Source: Sanghuangporus weigelae
Taxonomy: Eukaryota > Basidiomycota > Agaricomycetes > Hymenochaetales > Hymenochaetaceae
Assembly (NCBI GenBank): GCA_033182465.1
Contig: CP137320.1
Span: forward strand, 1,984,001-2,048,000
Reading direction: 5' to 3'
DNA length: 64,000 nt
The notes beneath the pieces were generated by a model. It made no database searches. It saw only the letters and a program-made list of their open reading frames with translations, and was not told where the DNA came from. Every line of letters begins with the position of its first letter. The stretch's first letter is position 1. A program made the translations under genes and the position numbers. This document shows positions 10,992 to 22,601 of the stretch, in pieces.

Positions 10992-12099
10992 CTACTTCGC
11001 CTTTCTCCCTTTTCCGGCCTTCGCAGTGGCCTTCTTCCCCTTGCCATTCACCTCAACTTCATTACTATTTTGCTTGTTGCCAAACAGTTTCTGCTGAAGC
11101 TTCTCGAATTCTTCATCGTCGATGTCTGGAGGCGCAGCTTTCGACTTCTTCCCCGATGATGGATCGTCCACGTCATTGTCTCGCTTCTTGCCTCTTTTCC
11201 CCTTCGCTTTCGGTTCAGGCTCTGCATACTTCGCCGCGAGGTTGTCGAAGAACCCGTCCATATTCTTCTTTTTCTTCAGAATGAGAGCCTGCAAGACAGA
11301 CGTATCCTCCTCGTCCGCATCATCAGCTTTCGCCTTGGCCTTTCCTCGAGCTTTTCTTGGCCCGGCCTTCCCGCTCCCATAAAATTCGTCCCACACGCCA
11401 AGCTCTTTGGCCAGCTCCTCTGCCTCGGCTGCCTCTTTCTGGCTTTGCTTCTGTCGGACAAGCTTCGCCTTTTCGTCCTTGACGCTCTTGTCCCAAGTTT
11501 TGGAAGCAGGAAGTTCACCGTCTTTGATGAGTTGCGTGATCAACTTGATGAAGCGTGGCTCATCATCAAATGTTGAATGTGGGATATGATTCATGATTTC
11601 GCCGATCGTCACATCTGTCTCGAGGTAGGCGCGCTTGATATCTTCGACTTCTTCCGGCGAGTCTGCAAATTAGTCAGGAAAAATATTCAAGTTCCTCTGA
11701 CGGGAATGATATCACACCTTGATATTCCTTCTTCAACTCGTCCAATTTACCCTTCGTCACGGTATCAAACAGGTCTGCGAAGTACGTTTCCCAGCCATCC
11801 TCCCCAGCCTGGAGCTCGAAGCCCTCGTCTGTGCGACCCATCTTGTCATATCTAACGCGTCGCTTCTCATCGCTCAGAACAGCATACGCGAATCCGACCT
11901 GCTGGAACTTCAATGACGCCTCAGCGCGTTCCTCTTCCGAAGAGTTGGTGTGTTTGTCTGGGTGATACACGAGCGCGAGTCGACGGTATGCTTTCTTGAT
12001 AGCATCAGTTGTAGCACTAGAGTCTAGCGAGAGAACGGCGTAGAGGTCAACGTCTTCTTGGCCGGGGAAGAATTGCAAAATAGGGTCGTCCTGGTCCAT
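10992..12099 (-). CDS. J-domain protein, DNAJC9-like
   Basis: Hsp70 co-chaperone of the DNAJC9 class; in animals DNAJC9 is a histone chaperone, and whether that holds here is inference. From ATG 12099 the J-domain covers about residues 15-90: DVDLYAVLSLDSSATTDAIK, YRRLALVYHPDKH with the HPD motif, FAYAVLSDEKRRVRYD. One intron (about 11662-11715, after KKEYQ) leads to SPEEVEDIKRAYLETDVTIG and IPHSTFDDEPRFIKLI, a conserved DNAJC9 block. The tail is Lys/Ala/Glu-rich with basic clusters (KGKRGKKRDND, GKGKKATAKAGKGRK) that look like nuclear localisation signals. An in-frame upstream ATG at 12195 is possible, but homology starts near the chosen ATG. Confidence 0.88.
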
Positions 12100-12473
12100 T
12101 GGAGATTGTGATGGTAAGAACGAGAGTGTCTTGAAGTGACGCGTCGTGGTATTCCATTGATGAGATGCACGTGATACGCGTCTGGAAATAATCATTTAGA
12201 AAATTGATACTAGTATTGTATAGGATACAATGAAAAATAATACGCAGCACATTGTCTTTGATGATAATTCGGATACATGAAATCACTGGTATAAGCCCAG
12301 AGCACATATGTAGACTTTCCTCCTCCCTCTGAACGATGAATAGACAGAACGACTAAGATAAATAAGAGCTCGTGATGGCATGATGCTAGAAGAGAGACCA
12401 TGACGGAGACGACAACATGGATCGAATACACGCAGAAGTCCGAAAAGTGAGAAGAGCACAATGAATTTGCCCG

Positions 12474-14154
12474 TTATTCTATAGAAATCCTTGGTTGTAG
12501 AACTACTCCACCAGAGTACGAGCTTTGTCGCTCGTCTACGCCTGGAGTATTCGGAGCGGAATAGGTCACTTTTTCAGGTACGTCTGAGATGTAGAAAGAA
12601 GTTCAATTACCAAAAAATTTGACCTCAGTAGCCACCATGGAATACTGACCGTGCATCTTTGCCGGTGCCAGTCCTTTGTCGAAGTCTGAAAAGCACCGGA
12701 GACCAACACCAAATGTGGCGAACAGTAAGAGGAATGCCACGATTGCTGTGATTAAACCAGTTCCAGCACGATGCACAAAAATGAGCAGAATATGGTATGC
12801 TTACTGAACACCGTGAGAGTTGCTCTTGTCGTCTCATATTGCGCCTCCGAGGATGGTTGATAGAATCGGACTAGCTTGTATACTAGCAGAAACATTCAAT
12901 CGACAGAAGAGCGTATTAGTAGATGTCGCTTACTGAAGTATGTTTCAGCCGCCAACATTACTGTGAGTGAAATCGTCATGAGCCTGCAGGGTATTCCATG
13001 AGTTGGATATGATTCGGACAACAAATTTTTATTTACCACTTGATCTCTCGCTTTACGGCAAGTCCGCAGAAAACTAGTAGAATCAAAACGATAGGGATAG
13101 CAGCGATGGTCAGTCCAAACTCGGCGGAGTTTGACTGCAGCACAATGATGAGCAACTGTTTGAACCGATTTAGTACTGCATGTTTCATGAAGGCGTGCAT
13201 AGAATCTGACCTGCATTGTGACTCCGGTGAAACAGAAGAAGTCGAATTTGAGCAAACAGATCATGATCTGGTACCATTGGTACATTGCTGGAAAAATGTA
13301 TGAGCGCCGGTTCAGAACATTTGATTGCCACCTTACTCTTCATCTTCGGATTAGCGCCGACAACTTGAAACACTGCCCAGCTACAAGTATTATGTCAACA
13401 CTGGTTTGACGACGAACAGAACAAGAACTTACCCGAACTCGATAAAAAGCTCCCGGACAAAGAAGATCATTATAAGCCAGGCAACAGCCAGTACGCATGG
13501 GACAACAATCAGGAATGGTTCTACAATTCTCCAAAGAGTCCCAGGACCGTCGCATCCCTAGTAGAATCGCGAGTAAGGAACACAATCATAGAGCTGTGAC
13601 TCTAGTACTCACTACGAATTCTGTGCATGGATCTTCAGTTCTGAAGACAAGCGCGTCACGAGCTTCGTGTACTTGTAGTGCAGAGAACACTATAAGCGCT
13701 ACATGAAAAGCTATGCACAGCCAGTGTGAGAACGACATTGGAAAGAAGAGGCATACTGCGTACCTAGGATACCAAGTAGTTGGATGATGTTGCGCAGCTT
13801 GAGTGCATCCAGGGCCATGAGCAGTTCAAAGATCCTGTTCCGTTGTTCATGAGGTTATCCAAAAGTGAAAAAACGTTCAGTGTATCGATAATTACATCGC
13901 GAGCCCGAATAAGGAGAGGTAACACGGGATTGTCTAGCAGATCATCAGCACGTTAGTCAGTAACATTCTTCCGACGAAGCGAAAGACGTGATTCATACTT
14001 TGTAACTTGATCTTGAGCTTGTATCGACGTTAGCTTCGACCTTCATTCTGCATAAGTCTGGAGTCTACGCAAAATCCCAGGAAATCGACCTCACAAAAGC
14101 GAATGCAAGCGCGACCATCGTGAGCACGATGATAGCATCTAGACAGCAGAGCAT
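12474..14154 (-). CDS. Multi-pass membrane protein, UPF0658 Golgi-type family
   Basis: Many short exons give a protein of about seven membrane spans that I recognise as the fungal UPF0658 family; biochemical function unknown. Segments in order: DAIIVLTMVALAFAF, VEANVDTSSRSSYK, IPCYLSLFGLA, FELLMALDALKLRNIIQLLG, ALIVFSALQVHEARDAL and IVVPCVLAVAWLIMIFFVRE. Then come VVGANPKMKS, MYQWYQIMICLLKFDFF, SAEFGLTIAAIPIVLILLV, MTISLTVMLAAETYF, QYETTRATLTVFTIVAFLLL and FGVGLRCFSDFDKGL. The C-terminal exon is hydrophilic and Ser-rich, ending QPRISIE. The N-terminus is uncertain: the chosen ATG gives MLCCLD. The frame stays open upstream to a splice-like site, and a further exon near 14290-14440 could be coding. 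Confidence 0.72.
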
Positions 14155-14773
14155 TGTCTCAGCACGCGCCACTTGTGCACGCTACAGCGATTGAGCAACA
14201 TACTTAAGATGACTTGGCGGCAAGGGACGATCAGTATCCTAATCGGCACGGAAGGATGGTTCTATACATACTTGTGGCCACGAACGCCCTTTGCGGTCTT
14301 GTTCCAAGGAAACGTTCGACCGCCATCCTGACCGATGGCAATGATCACGAAGAGAGAGACGCCGCTGGACGCTGACGCGCGTCGTTGAGTGGAAGGAAGA
14401 AGGGGATGAGGGTGGGAAGGCAATACCTGGAACGACAGACAACTTAGGTGAAGCCCGCTGGCTGTGCCGGACGAGGCGCGGAAGGGTTTCGCCGTCTCTG
14501 ATCCCACACCGGAATGGCTATTGTTAAACAACAGACCTTGCACGTCGGATTTCAAGCTACGCGCGCATACATGGACCCGAATTCAAATACTGCTAGTCCA
14601 CTGCTCTGTTGTTTTCTTTATGCAAAAAAAAACTTAAATTTGAAGAGAATATCGGGTGAGAATTGTAGTGTCCATAAGAGGCAACAGCACGCGTGTGACA
14701 AGCGCGCCATGTTCTAAACTCCAACCAACCACACCGCGGCGCTCCTCCCGATTTGTTTCCATTACTTACCACC
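14155..14773. promoter_or_regulatory. Divergent intergenic region
   Basis: About 620 bases between the UPF0658-type gene (-) and the disordered-protein gene (+). The stretch 14262-14442 stays open on the minus strand and could be a 5' exon of the membrane-protein gene. Otherwise it should hold both promoters. No specific sites assigned. Confidence 0.4.
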
Positions 14774-17700
14774 ATGGACGCCGTCGTGCCCGGCTCACCC
14801 TCCTCGCTGAGCTCCGACAATTCTGACAGTGATGGCGTGAATACTTCCTCCGCAAAGATATATTTTGGAAAGTTTCAGACTCCAGAGAAGAAACTCGCAG
14901 CTCTCGTGGATTCGGCGGTCCCTTCGGTTCAAACGAACGCGCTAAATTCTAGTACTGTTGGATCGTCCTCGCTGCGTCGTTCCCCGCGACTATCCCTTTC
15001 CACTGCGTGTCAGGATATGGAAGACTCGGCAGTGGAACAAAGTGAACAAGAAGAGGATGACGAAGACGAACGAGAAGACAGTTCGCTAGAGAATAGAGGA
15101 AGTGAAATTCAGAAAGGGTCATGGCAGAATCCGCCCTTCCTAGAGTTTCTTCGAAAAGATGGTGTGTGATGACCCTGTGCCCTTTGCGTTGTACTCAAAT
15201 TCCTTTCAGAGCCTTCTTCCGCTATAGCTAACCGCATAATGCGAGCACACGACAACCCATCACCACCTCCAAAGTCACTTCGCCTGTCTTTGAGTTCGCG
15301 GTCATCCTCGAACTTGATCTCTCCAGGCGCACTTCCTTTTGCTCGTGGCTCTGCGGAAAGCTCTGATGATGCGGTCGAATTGCTCTTGGAATCCAACAAC
15401 GATTTTCCGAATAGCCTTACGCCACCTCCAGTCGCGTCCGACATGACACCTCTACCTACACCAACTATTCAACGACAATCGACACGTTCCCAAACACCTC
15501 GTGCCTTCAACGATGCCTCGTCTTCGCAAATCTTTCAGGGCGACGGTGAACCTGATCTCATATCATTCGATCGCTCAGTGCTTATTTCTTCTCCGGTTGG
15601 CATTGAGGTCCATTCGCCCTCACCGCAGCATGCGCAGCAACTAACAATAGATGATCTACTATTCTCTTCACCTCTACAAACTTCTGCACCAAACGAAGAC
15701 TCTCGGGATCAGGAGGGCAGCCCCACAATCACACCCGGATGCTCTCTTCTGTCAGACTTTACATCCAGGTCGCAGAGCAGTCCACAGCAGACACCGCCCC
15801 TTGACGCGCTGCGCGAGGCTGTAGACCAGCCTGGAGTCGGTGTACGAAAGGATGAGTTAGACGTAGCTCCTCAGACGCCTGACAGTCGAGGTGATCGTCC
15901 TGAACTGGATCAGGAAGTCGAGCAAGCGACTCCTACCATGCGCTTACCGGTTCCCGCATTGAGTCCTTCATTAAGGCGGAGTCCGAGGTTAAGTTTACTT
16001 CCTGATGTTCCTTTGCAAGCCACACCACGGCCATTCGCTTCGGGCAGATTATCTCGACCCAGAACCCCCAAAACGGAGGGATACCAAGGCCGTAAACGAC
16101 GCCGAGAAGGTTCTGGCAGACCAACCCGGATGTCTCTTACGCCCAGAAGAGGTGGCTGGCCTTCAGAGTCAGATGGGTCCGGCACAGAGACAGAGCTCTT
16201 TCAATCGCCCTCGAAGGGGAAACGCGACCGAAAGCGCATTAAGAAAACAACTGATTCATCGTCAGATGCGGTTGACTCGCGGTTGGCAGAGTCTCTGTCG
16301 CCAGGTTCTGCCCTTATTTTGACAAGTCTCATCTCCTCCGAAAGCTTGGCTTCTACGGCAAAGTCAAGCGAAGATGCGATTCCCCCAAGCACGCCGCGAA
16401 AGCACGTATCGACTTCTTCAACTGAAGATCATGACATGAAATCTCCTACGAGATCTTTATTGCCTCCTATATCGAATACTGTGCAGCGTCCACCTCCGGG
16501 CACATTCCGTCCTTCCGTCCTCACCCCGGCTCGCGGCAACCCAGCCAGACCTCACTTGGCACCACCTTCTCCTCTCAAGATGACTTTGACTCCGGCGTCT
16601 CGTGATGACCCCAATAGAACTCCAGCTCGACGCATCCCTGTTAAAGACGTGGACAACCACGCTTCTCTGAACCAGCCAAATGGAGTACAATCTTCAGCCC
16701 CGGTCTTTTCCCGACCTGTCTTCTCTCGCTCTGTGTTTTCCCGCCCTCCGGCGGACCATAGCACAGCGAAACAAGCACTACCACCGAAACAGGCATTGCC
16801 TTCGGAGCCTATATCTAAAGTATTTACTTTGCGTCCTCGAGACAGGCCATTTTCCCAAGCCTCCAGCTCAAGTCGTTCCAGGAGAGTTAGCGTGGAGCCT
16901 CCAGAGGTCAAAGCTCGTCTCGATGAGCAGAAGGAGGCGGTGGTCGTATCTGCTCCGAACGAGATGAATATGGACGCGTCAAGTTCATCTCAGTCTGAAT
17001 TTTCAGATCCTTCGACTAAACGAACTTCACCGCCTCCCGTGAAGACTCCGACGCCGCCGGATCCCCTTAAGCCAGCTCAGAAGGCCGAAAGTCGAATACC
17101 ACGACCAGGAGCGTCCACGAAGCCTCCATCAGCTCAGAGGTCGAAGTTGCCGATGCCATCTGCTAAAAGACCTAACGGACAGCTTGTGGCTCCTGCAGTG
17201 AGTTTTCTGGTCTATGTCTATCTTTCCTTCAACAAGAATTAATTGCCGATGTAGTCTTCTCGCCTTCCGCCACCAAAGAAGGCTCCTTTGTCAAGAGTAG
17301 CGCATCTGGGTAGCAACTCGGCGAGTAGTTCGGATGATTCTGGAAGCAGTCAATCCGGGCCTTCTGGTGCCGTTCCTCCCAGAAAAGCTTTAGCAAATGC
17401 CTTAGCAAAACGGAAACGGGACGCGGAGAAGCCAGCGGCTCCGCAGCAGATGATCAAGATGCGACAAGTTATACCGGGTATGCACGGTGGAATACCAAAG
17501 TCAGTGTCACAGAATACCACGGAGAAAGCACCTTCAGCTCAAGAATCCGAGCCGGAACCTGTGAAGCCTAATGCGCGACGGCCGATCATCAAGCCCCGTA
17601 GAGTCGTCAAGGGTACGTTGGGAGACTTCGAGCTCAAAACTGCTTCATCCAAGACTTTAGAGGCCATATCTGAGAAGCTCGCCAGAGAACGCGCGGAACA

Positions 17701-18766
17701 AGAGAGGATAAAGCAGGAAATGCAGGAAGAATCTTCGCCTCCAGCGCCTAATCTAGAAACCTTTACGTTCGAGTGCGCCGTCCCAAATGAACAGAAGGAG
17801 GAGCAAATGGACGTCGACTCAGCAGCTGTCCCCGCCACTGCAACCAGTTCAGATTCTTTGCCCACATCGGACGATGTTCCTGATGTGGAGATGGCACCTC
17901 AGCCCGATCAGGGATCGGAGAACGAGACAGGTTCGAGAAGATCTTCGCGTGCCCGTCGTGTTCCTTCGACAGACGTAGCCGGAACGGTTTCCGCTGCGAA
18001 TGCGCCGGGACAGCGCAATTCGCGAGGAAAAGCTGGCCCACCCAGACGTAGAGGATCGACATTGCCTCCAAATCTTCTCTTCTCCTCGAATGGCCTGGCC
18101 TTGAAGACTCTCACGAACAATAATACCACGCGGAATCAGAATTATCATGCCCAGCTCGAGATGCATATTGTCAGGAAGGCTGGTGAACAACGACCGGAGA
18201 GCCCTACGATGAAGCTTCGTACAATTACCGAAAAACAGAAGGAGGATCAGGATAAAATGCGAGCGGAACGGGCACGACGGCGACGCGGAGAGTCTGATGC
18301 AAGCGAGCTGGAGGGACATGCGGGTGCGCAACCATCTAAGCATCGGCGAGGACCTGGAGATGAAGAAGACTATGAGACTCCTGTGCGACCGAACGATGGA
18401 CGGAAAGCTGTTAAATGGGATCGAGGTCTCGAAGTATCAATATTTTTGGACGAAATTGAAGTGCATCCGAAAAAGTATCGGGCCCGAGAGGGTGCTTCTG
18501 CCCCTCGCAAGGGCTGCCTAGTCCCTGCTCCGAACGTGAGTTATTCTCTCACAATAATTACTTTTGTTAGCTAAATCTCAAATTTTAAACTTGCAAAGCA
18601 GAAACCACTGGATAGACTAGGTAACCCGCTGGACGTGGATGCACCTCTTGACGTTGCTCCTGAGAAGGTCGTTGTGACGAAGTTCATATACGACAACGAC
18701 GAGGAAGCTGTTCTCTTCGATCCCCCAGCTCCGAAGACGACAAGAAGTAAATCAAGGAAGAAATAA
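14774..18766 (+). CDS. Very large, mostly disordered Ser/Pro-rich protein, function unknown
   Basis: I do not recognise this gene. Four exons joined by introns near 15163-15210, 17198-17254 and 18537-18601 give about 1,290 residues. The start ATG lies in an ACCATGG context. Composition is Ser, Pro, Thr, Arg and Lys, with many SP/TP sites and no obvious globular domain. Two copies of LRRSPRLSL occur, in exon 1 and mid exon 2, and there is a local repeat VFSRPVFSRSVFSRPPA. Coiled-coil-like stretches lie near residues 940-980 (EKLARERAEQERIKQEMQEE) and later (EKQKEDQDKMRAERARRRR). The end has a more ordered VKWDRGLEVSIFLDEIEV, a KFIYDNDEEAVLFDPPAP block and a basic tail RSKSRKK. Basic clusters and SP sites suggest a nuclear, CDK-regulated protein; that is inference. 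Confidence 0.75.
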
Positions 18767-18797
18767 TTGAACACACATTCCATGTGTCCAATTATTT
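18761..18797 (+). terminator. Palindrome overlapping the stop codon and start of the 3' UTR
   Basis: AAATAATTGAACACA (18761-18775) and TGTGTCCAATTATTT (18783-18797) form a 15-bp inverted repeat with one mismatch around a 7-base loop. The left arm begins in the last lysine codon and includes the TAA stop. It could act in mRNA 3' end formation or stability; this is inference. Confidence 0.5.
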
Positions 18798-19079
18798 CCC
18801 CACCTTGTAATCTGACTTCAACATCTTCTTGATTATACGACATTATTTCTATTTCTTCACTTGCATTGCAGCACATTTATTCGATCTGTCACTTGACACT
18901 TCTGCTGTTTTGTCGCAGTCGCAATGCTTTCTGTAGGTGCGTATACGCACGCAGCTACTGCCTCCGTCGCAATTGGATTACATACTGTACATACTTCACC
19001 GTACGTTTTCACACGAATTCAACTCCAAATGTGTATTCTTTATTCCAATGCGTAACATCTCAGATGAGATACGCATGCG
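18798..19079. other. Convergent 3' intergenic region
   Basis: About 280 bases between the convergent disordered-protein gene and the dehydrogenase gene. No gene seen. Confidence 0.4.
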
Positions 19080-20202
19080 TTATATCCGTGATTTGTTGTC
19101 CCTGTAGCTGATAGTTGGTGATGCTTGGTTGACGGGCAGGACGTAGAGCTCTGCTATGTTGACGTGTGGAGGACGGGATGCGGCCCAAACGATGTCCTCT
19201 GCTATATCTTCCGCGACGAGTGGTTGTAAACCCTCGTAGACTTTGTCTGCGATGGACTTATCACCGCGAAAACGGACGATGGAGAACTCGGTCTCGACCA
19301 TTCCTATATTCTCAATTAGTTTTATGAAAGAATATGAAAGATATGATATGAAGGAGCAGGGGACTTACCAGGCTGGATTTCTGTCACGCGAATGGGGGTA
19401 TCAACGAGTTCGCGCAGGAGCGATCCAGTGAATGCGCGCACGGCATGTTTGGTAGCACAGTATATGCTCCCACCCGCGTAAGGTTCTCGTCCTGCGACGG
19501 AACCAATATTGATAATGTGTCCTGTCTTGCGTTCTTTGAAGTCTGCAATATGCATAGGAACCGATTGGTATGATTATGCATTGGAAAAAGAAAGCCTTGG
19601 CAACTTGCCTTTGACAAGGAGTTGAGTCATTGAGATGAGACCGGAGACATTCGTCTGGAACATGGCTTCTATATCATCTGGGTTGATACTTCCCACTTTA
19701 TCGACACCGAGGACGAAGCCAGCATTATTCACTGTAGTCTTGTCAGTCAGGCGCGAAGGATCTCGAAACGTGGATAAACACACCAAGTACGTCGATGGCA
19801 CGGAGCTCCGAAGGGATCTGCATAAGTTTACCCTTTGGTAAGAAATGATGATAAAATATGAAAGTTTCGGACATGCCTTATCCCAGAGCGAGGCTACCTG
19901 AGCCCTGTCGGACACATCGACCTGGACACTAGCGACCTTGCCACTACCAGGAACAGCCTTGACAGACTCGACAACTTGCTGCAACTTATCGGTTCGTCGC
20001 GCTAACAAGACAAGATTCGAACCCGCCTTTGCAAAAAGCAAGGCAGTCGCCTACCGCGAATCGAAAAAGAAAATATCAAAAACATTATCACTATCTATTG
20101 CAATGAAAGGTAGCTTTTACTACTCACAGCGCCAATTCCTCCACTAGCGCCTGTGATGAGGATTGTCTTTCCGAGCAGGCGCGACGTATTAAAAACCGAC
20201 AT
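19080..20202 (-). CDS. Short-chain dehydrogenase/reductase, YMR226C/YdfG-like
   Basis: NADP-dependent SDR resembling yeast YMR226C and bacterial YdfG, enzymes that oxidise 3-hydroxy acids such as L-allo-threonine and serine. Six or so short exons run from ATG 20202. Motifs in order: KTILITGASGGIGA (TGxxxGIG), KAGSNLVLLARRTDKL, VASVQVDVSDRAQV, NNAGFVLGVDKVGSI and FQTNVSGLISMTQLLV. Then come HIINIGSVAGREPYAGGSIY with the catalytic Ser, and YCATKHAVRAFTGSLLREL with the YxxxK pair. The end reads IRVTEIQPG, ETEFSIVRFRGD, AEDIVWAASRPPHVNIAEL and VNQASPT, the usual family end. All catalytic residues are present, in contrast to the SDR-like gene at 1.5-2.4 kb. The exact substrate cannot be read from sequence. 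Confidence 0.9.
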
Positions 20203-20421
20203 GTCTAATGCTCCTCCAGTGATGTGGGAGTCTGAGTAAGAGATATCGGCCGCGGTTGGGAACGGTGTGAATGTATGCGGTCTTCATGTTTGCGTGATCA
20301 GCAGACCTAATCGGTGATAAGATTCGCGGCATTTTCCTCCCGAGCTTCATTTCCGAGTCCGGTCCGTCACCACAACCTTGAGGCACAAAATTCTCAGTTA
20401 TTGATCCTCGAGACTACTGTC

Positions 20422-22136
20422 ATGGACGGGAAGGAACAGCGGGAGAAGGAATTGTGGAAGCGGTTGGTCTCTTGGATGGAGACTAAGGGATTTGACGCCT
20501 CTCAGCTTTGCGTCGAACCAAGAACGCGAAAAGGTGCAAGAACAGGTACACTACTTAGCAGGTTCTCGCTGACTCTATATAGGAGCGGGGAGAGGATTAT
20601 TTGTCACACAAAGTCTACATGCAAGTCGTCGTATTGAAGAAAAGTCGAGTTCTTAAGGCCTGATTGTCTTGACTCGGGTAACAGCCATCGAAAAAGCCGT
20701 TCCTCGTAATTCCAGCTAAGGCTCTGCTCAACTCAAGGACTCTCAGTTCAGTGTACCGATCGATAGCTCTGGAGGGCTTTGCTAATACATCATCCTCCGA
20801 CCGTCTCGTAATTAGTGGTACTCAGCTGCTGTCAATCCACTTAGCTCTCCACCGTCCTGCAGGGCATTCGTACTCACAAGATTCGCATTATGGGCCCTAC
20901 ATAGATACTCTTCCAAGAGACTTTAACAATCATCCTCTTACTTGGATCATCAAAGAGAAGCTTAGTGCAGCAGGTTCTCATGAAGCGAAGCTACTTCAAG
21001 GTTTGCCTCCGAGTGTGCGCAAGGAGCTTGAAGGAGTTGCAAAGCGCTTCTGGAACGATTGGAATGTTGCCGTGCAAGCCAAGGTAGTGATGTTTTTTTG
21101 GTTTGTTCATTGTGGCATCTAAATCGCTTGTCAGGGCGTTTATCTCGATGAGTTTCAATCAAAGAGCGAGGCTCTTTTTGATGTGCACGGATTCCTCTGG
21201 GGCTGGCTCGTAGGTCTGATGTCCTTCACCAAATACTAAACGTCAGACTCAATACCACTCAGTCAACTCACGTAGCCTTTACATGGACATATTTCGAAGG
21301 AAACTGCCATTTTCCAACTTAACACTATGCCCTCTCATTGATTTTGCCAACCACACGAGTTCTTCAAGTCTTCCGCGAGCAAAATGGAGGGACGCTCCGA
21401 AGAGCGTTCGGGATCATCGCGTCGTCGGTGGTCCGTTGAAAGCGTATGACTATTGCTTTCTTCCTCCTGATCAGACCATGAGCGAAGGAGATGAACTCTT
21501 CCTCAAGTATGGCGAACACAGCAACAGAACACTATTCGCTGAATATGGTTTTGTCGATGATGGTGGCGGCCGGGAGGTAGACGTGTCAGATCTCGTCGAC
21601 GGATTAGTCAACAAGAAAAGATCTAGAAATTTAATCCGTGAGCTGCTCTCGGATGCTGCATACCAGTTCATGAGGTGATTTGCCCCTCCGGATGGGAGTT
21701 TGAAGTAAAACTGACTATCCGCAGTGACTTGAAGCTTTACGACATTCCTCCGCCAATCCACCCCTCATGGAGCCTCCAATGCGTACTCAGACTCATTAAC
21801 CTCGAGTTCCGGTCCGAGAGGGATCTCAGCCTCGGGACCTCAGAGATGGAGATGATATTGAAGCCCTGGCGCGACGTCACCCTTGGTGAGGCTGATCTCG
21901 TATCCGATGCGAACGAGTCTTTGGTGCGGCACGATCTTGAATCAATTTGCAAGATTCTGGTTTCCCGATCTTCGGAAGGCATCCGCCGGTTGGAGGGAAA
22001 TGAGGCATTCGATTCGGGGCTTGAATGCGACTGGTACGGATGGGCAAAGGGCAGTATAACGAGTTTGTGGAGCGAGGAGGCGCATGTCGCGCAGGATGTC
22101 TTGGATGTGCTAGCAAGTGGTCAAGGATTTCAATAA
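20422..22136 (+). CDS. SET-domain protein lysine methyltransferase, Rubisco-LSMT/SETD6-like
   Basis: Methyltransferase of the split-SET class, which includes Rkm enzymes acting on ribosomal proteins and SETD6. From ATG 20422 (MDGKEQREKELWKRLVSW) the exons give GAGRGLFVTQSLH, which is the first SET strand, then IPAKALLNSRTL, YGPYIDTLPRDFNNHPLTW and SVRKELEGVAKRFWNDWNV. Next come NTRSLYMDIFRRKLPFSNL, TLCPLIDFANHTS with the pseudoknot NH motif, YDYCFLPPDQTMSEGDELFL and YGEHSNRTLFAEYGFV with the late SET Tyr/Gly. The C-terminus is the all-helical substrate-binding domain (DLKLYDIPPPIHPSWSLQCV, LKPWRDVTLGEADLVSDANE). About five introns. The target protein is unknown. Confidence 0.88.
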
Positions 22137-22601
22137 AAACTCTTAGGAAATATGTGCAGTCATGCTAATAGAGTTTTGTTTTGACAAATCAGAGTAGAAG
22201 TCACCAGTCCATAGGCTCAGTTGTGATCGCCGTTTGCGCGAAGTCATTACGACGACGGTCGAGGTAAATCCATTATCATTTGATTATAAGAGGCAGAGAT
22301 CTCAGATTGAAGTAGTTAATGAATGAAACGAAATAAACACTCATATCGATGGTGGATTTGACGAAAAGGGCGTAGTCTGACTCTTGTAAGTACCTCTGTA
22401 GATGAGATGAGAGGATGCGTCGCGACGACGCGCTGTGCGAATATCCGATTATCAGTGATCGACAAAGCTTTTGTCTCCTGCATTTACGCATCCTGTGCAT
22501 TGCATTGGCTCTTGTCATCAGCGCCTGCCGGTTCATTTTCATTTTCGTGAAATTTCTTTCTTTTTCTTGCATTTTGGTGTGCATCTTTCTCAGCGGGCTC
22601 G
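22137..22601. promoter_or_regulatory. Intergenic upstream of the hydrolase gene
   Basis: About 465 bases between two co-directional genes. It becomes CT-rich near 22550-22600, a common feature just upstream of fungal start codons. No gene seen. Confidence 0.45.

Noticed and set aside
20008-20024. tRNA B-box-like word GGGTTCGAATCTTG on the minus strand
   Set aside because: It is the coding sequence for AGSNLV in the YMR226C-like dehydrogenase, and no A-box or acceptor stem lies at the right distance.
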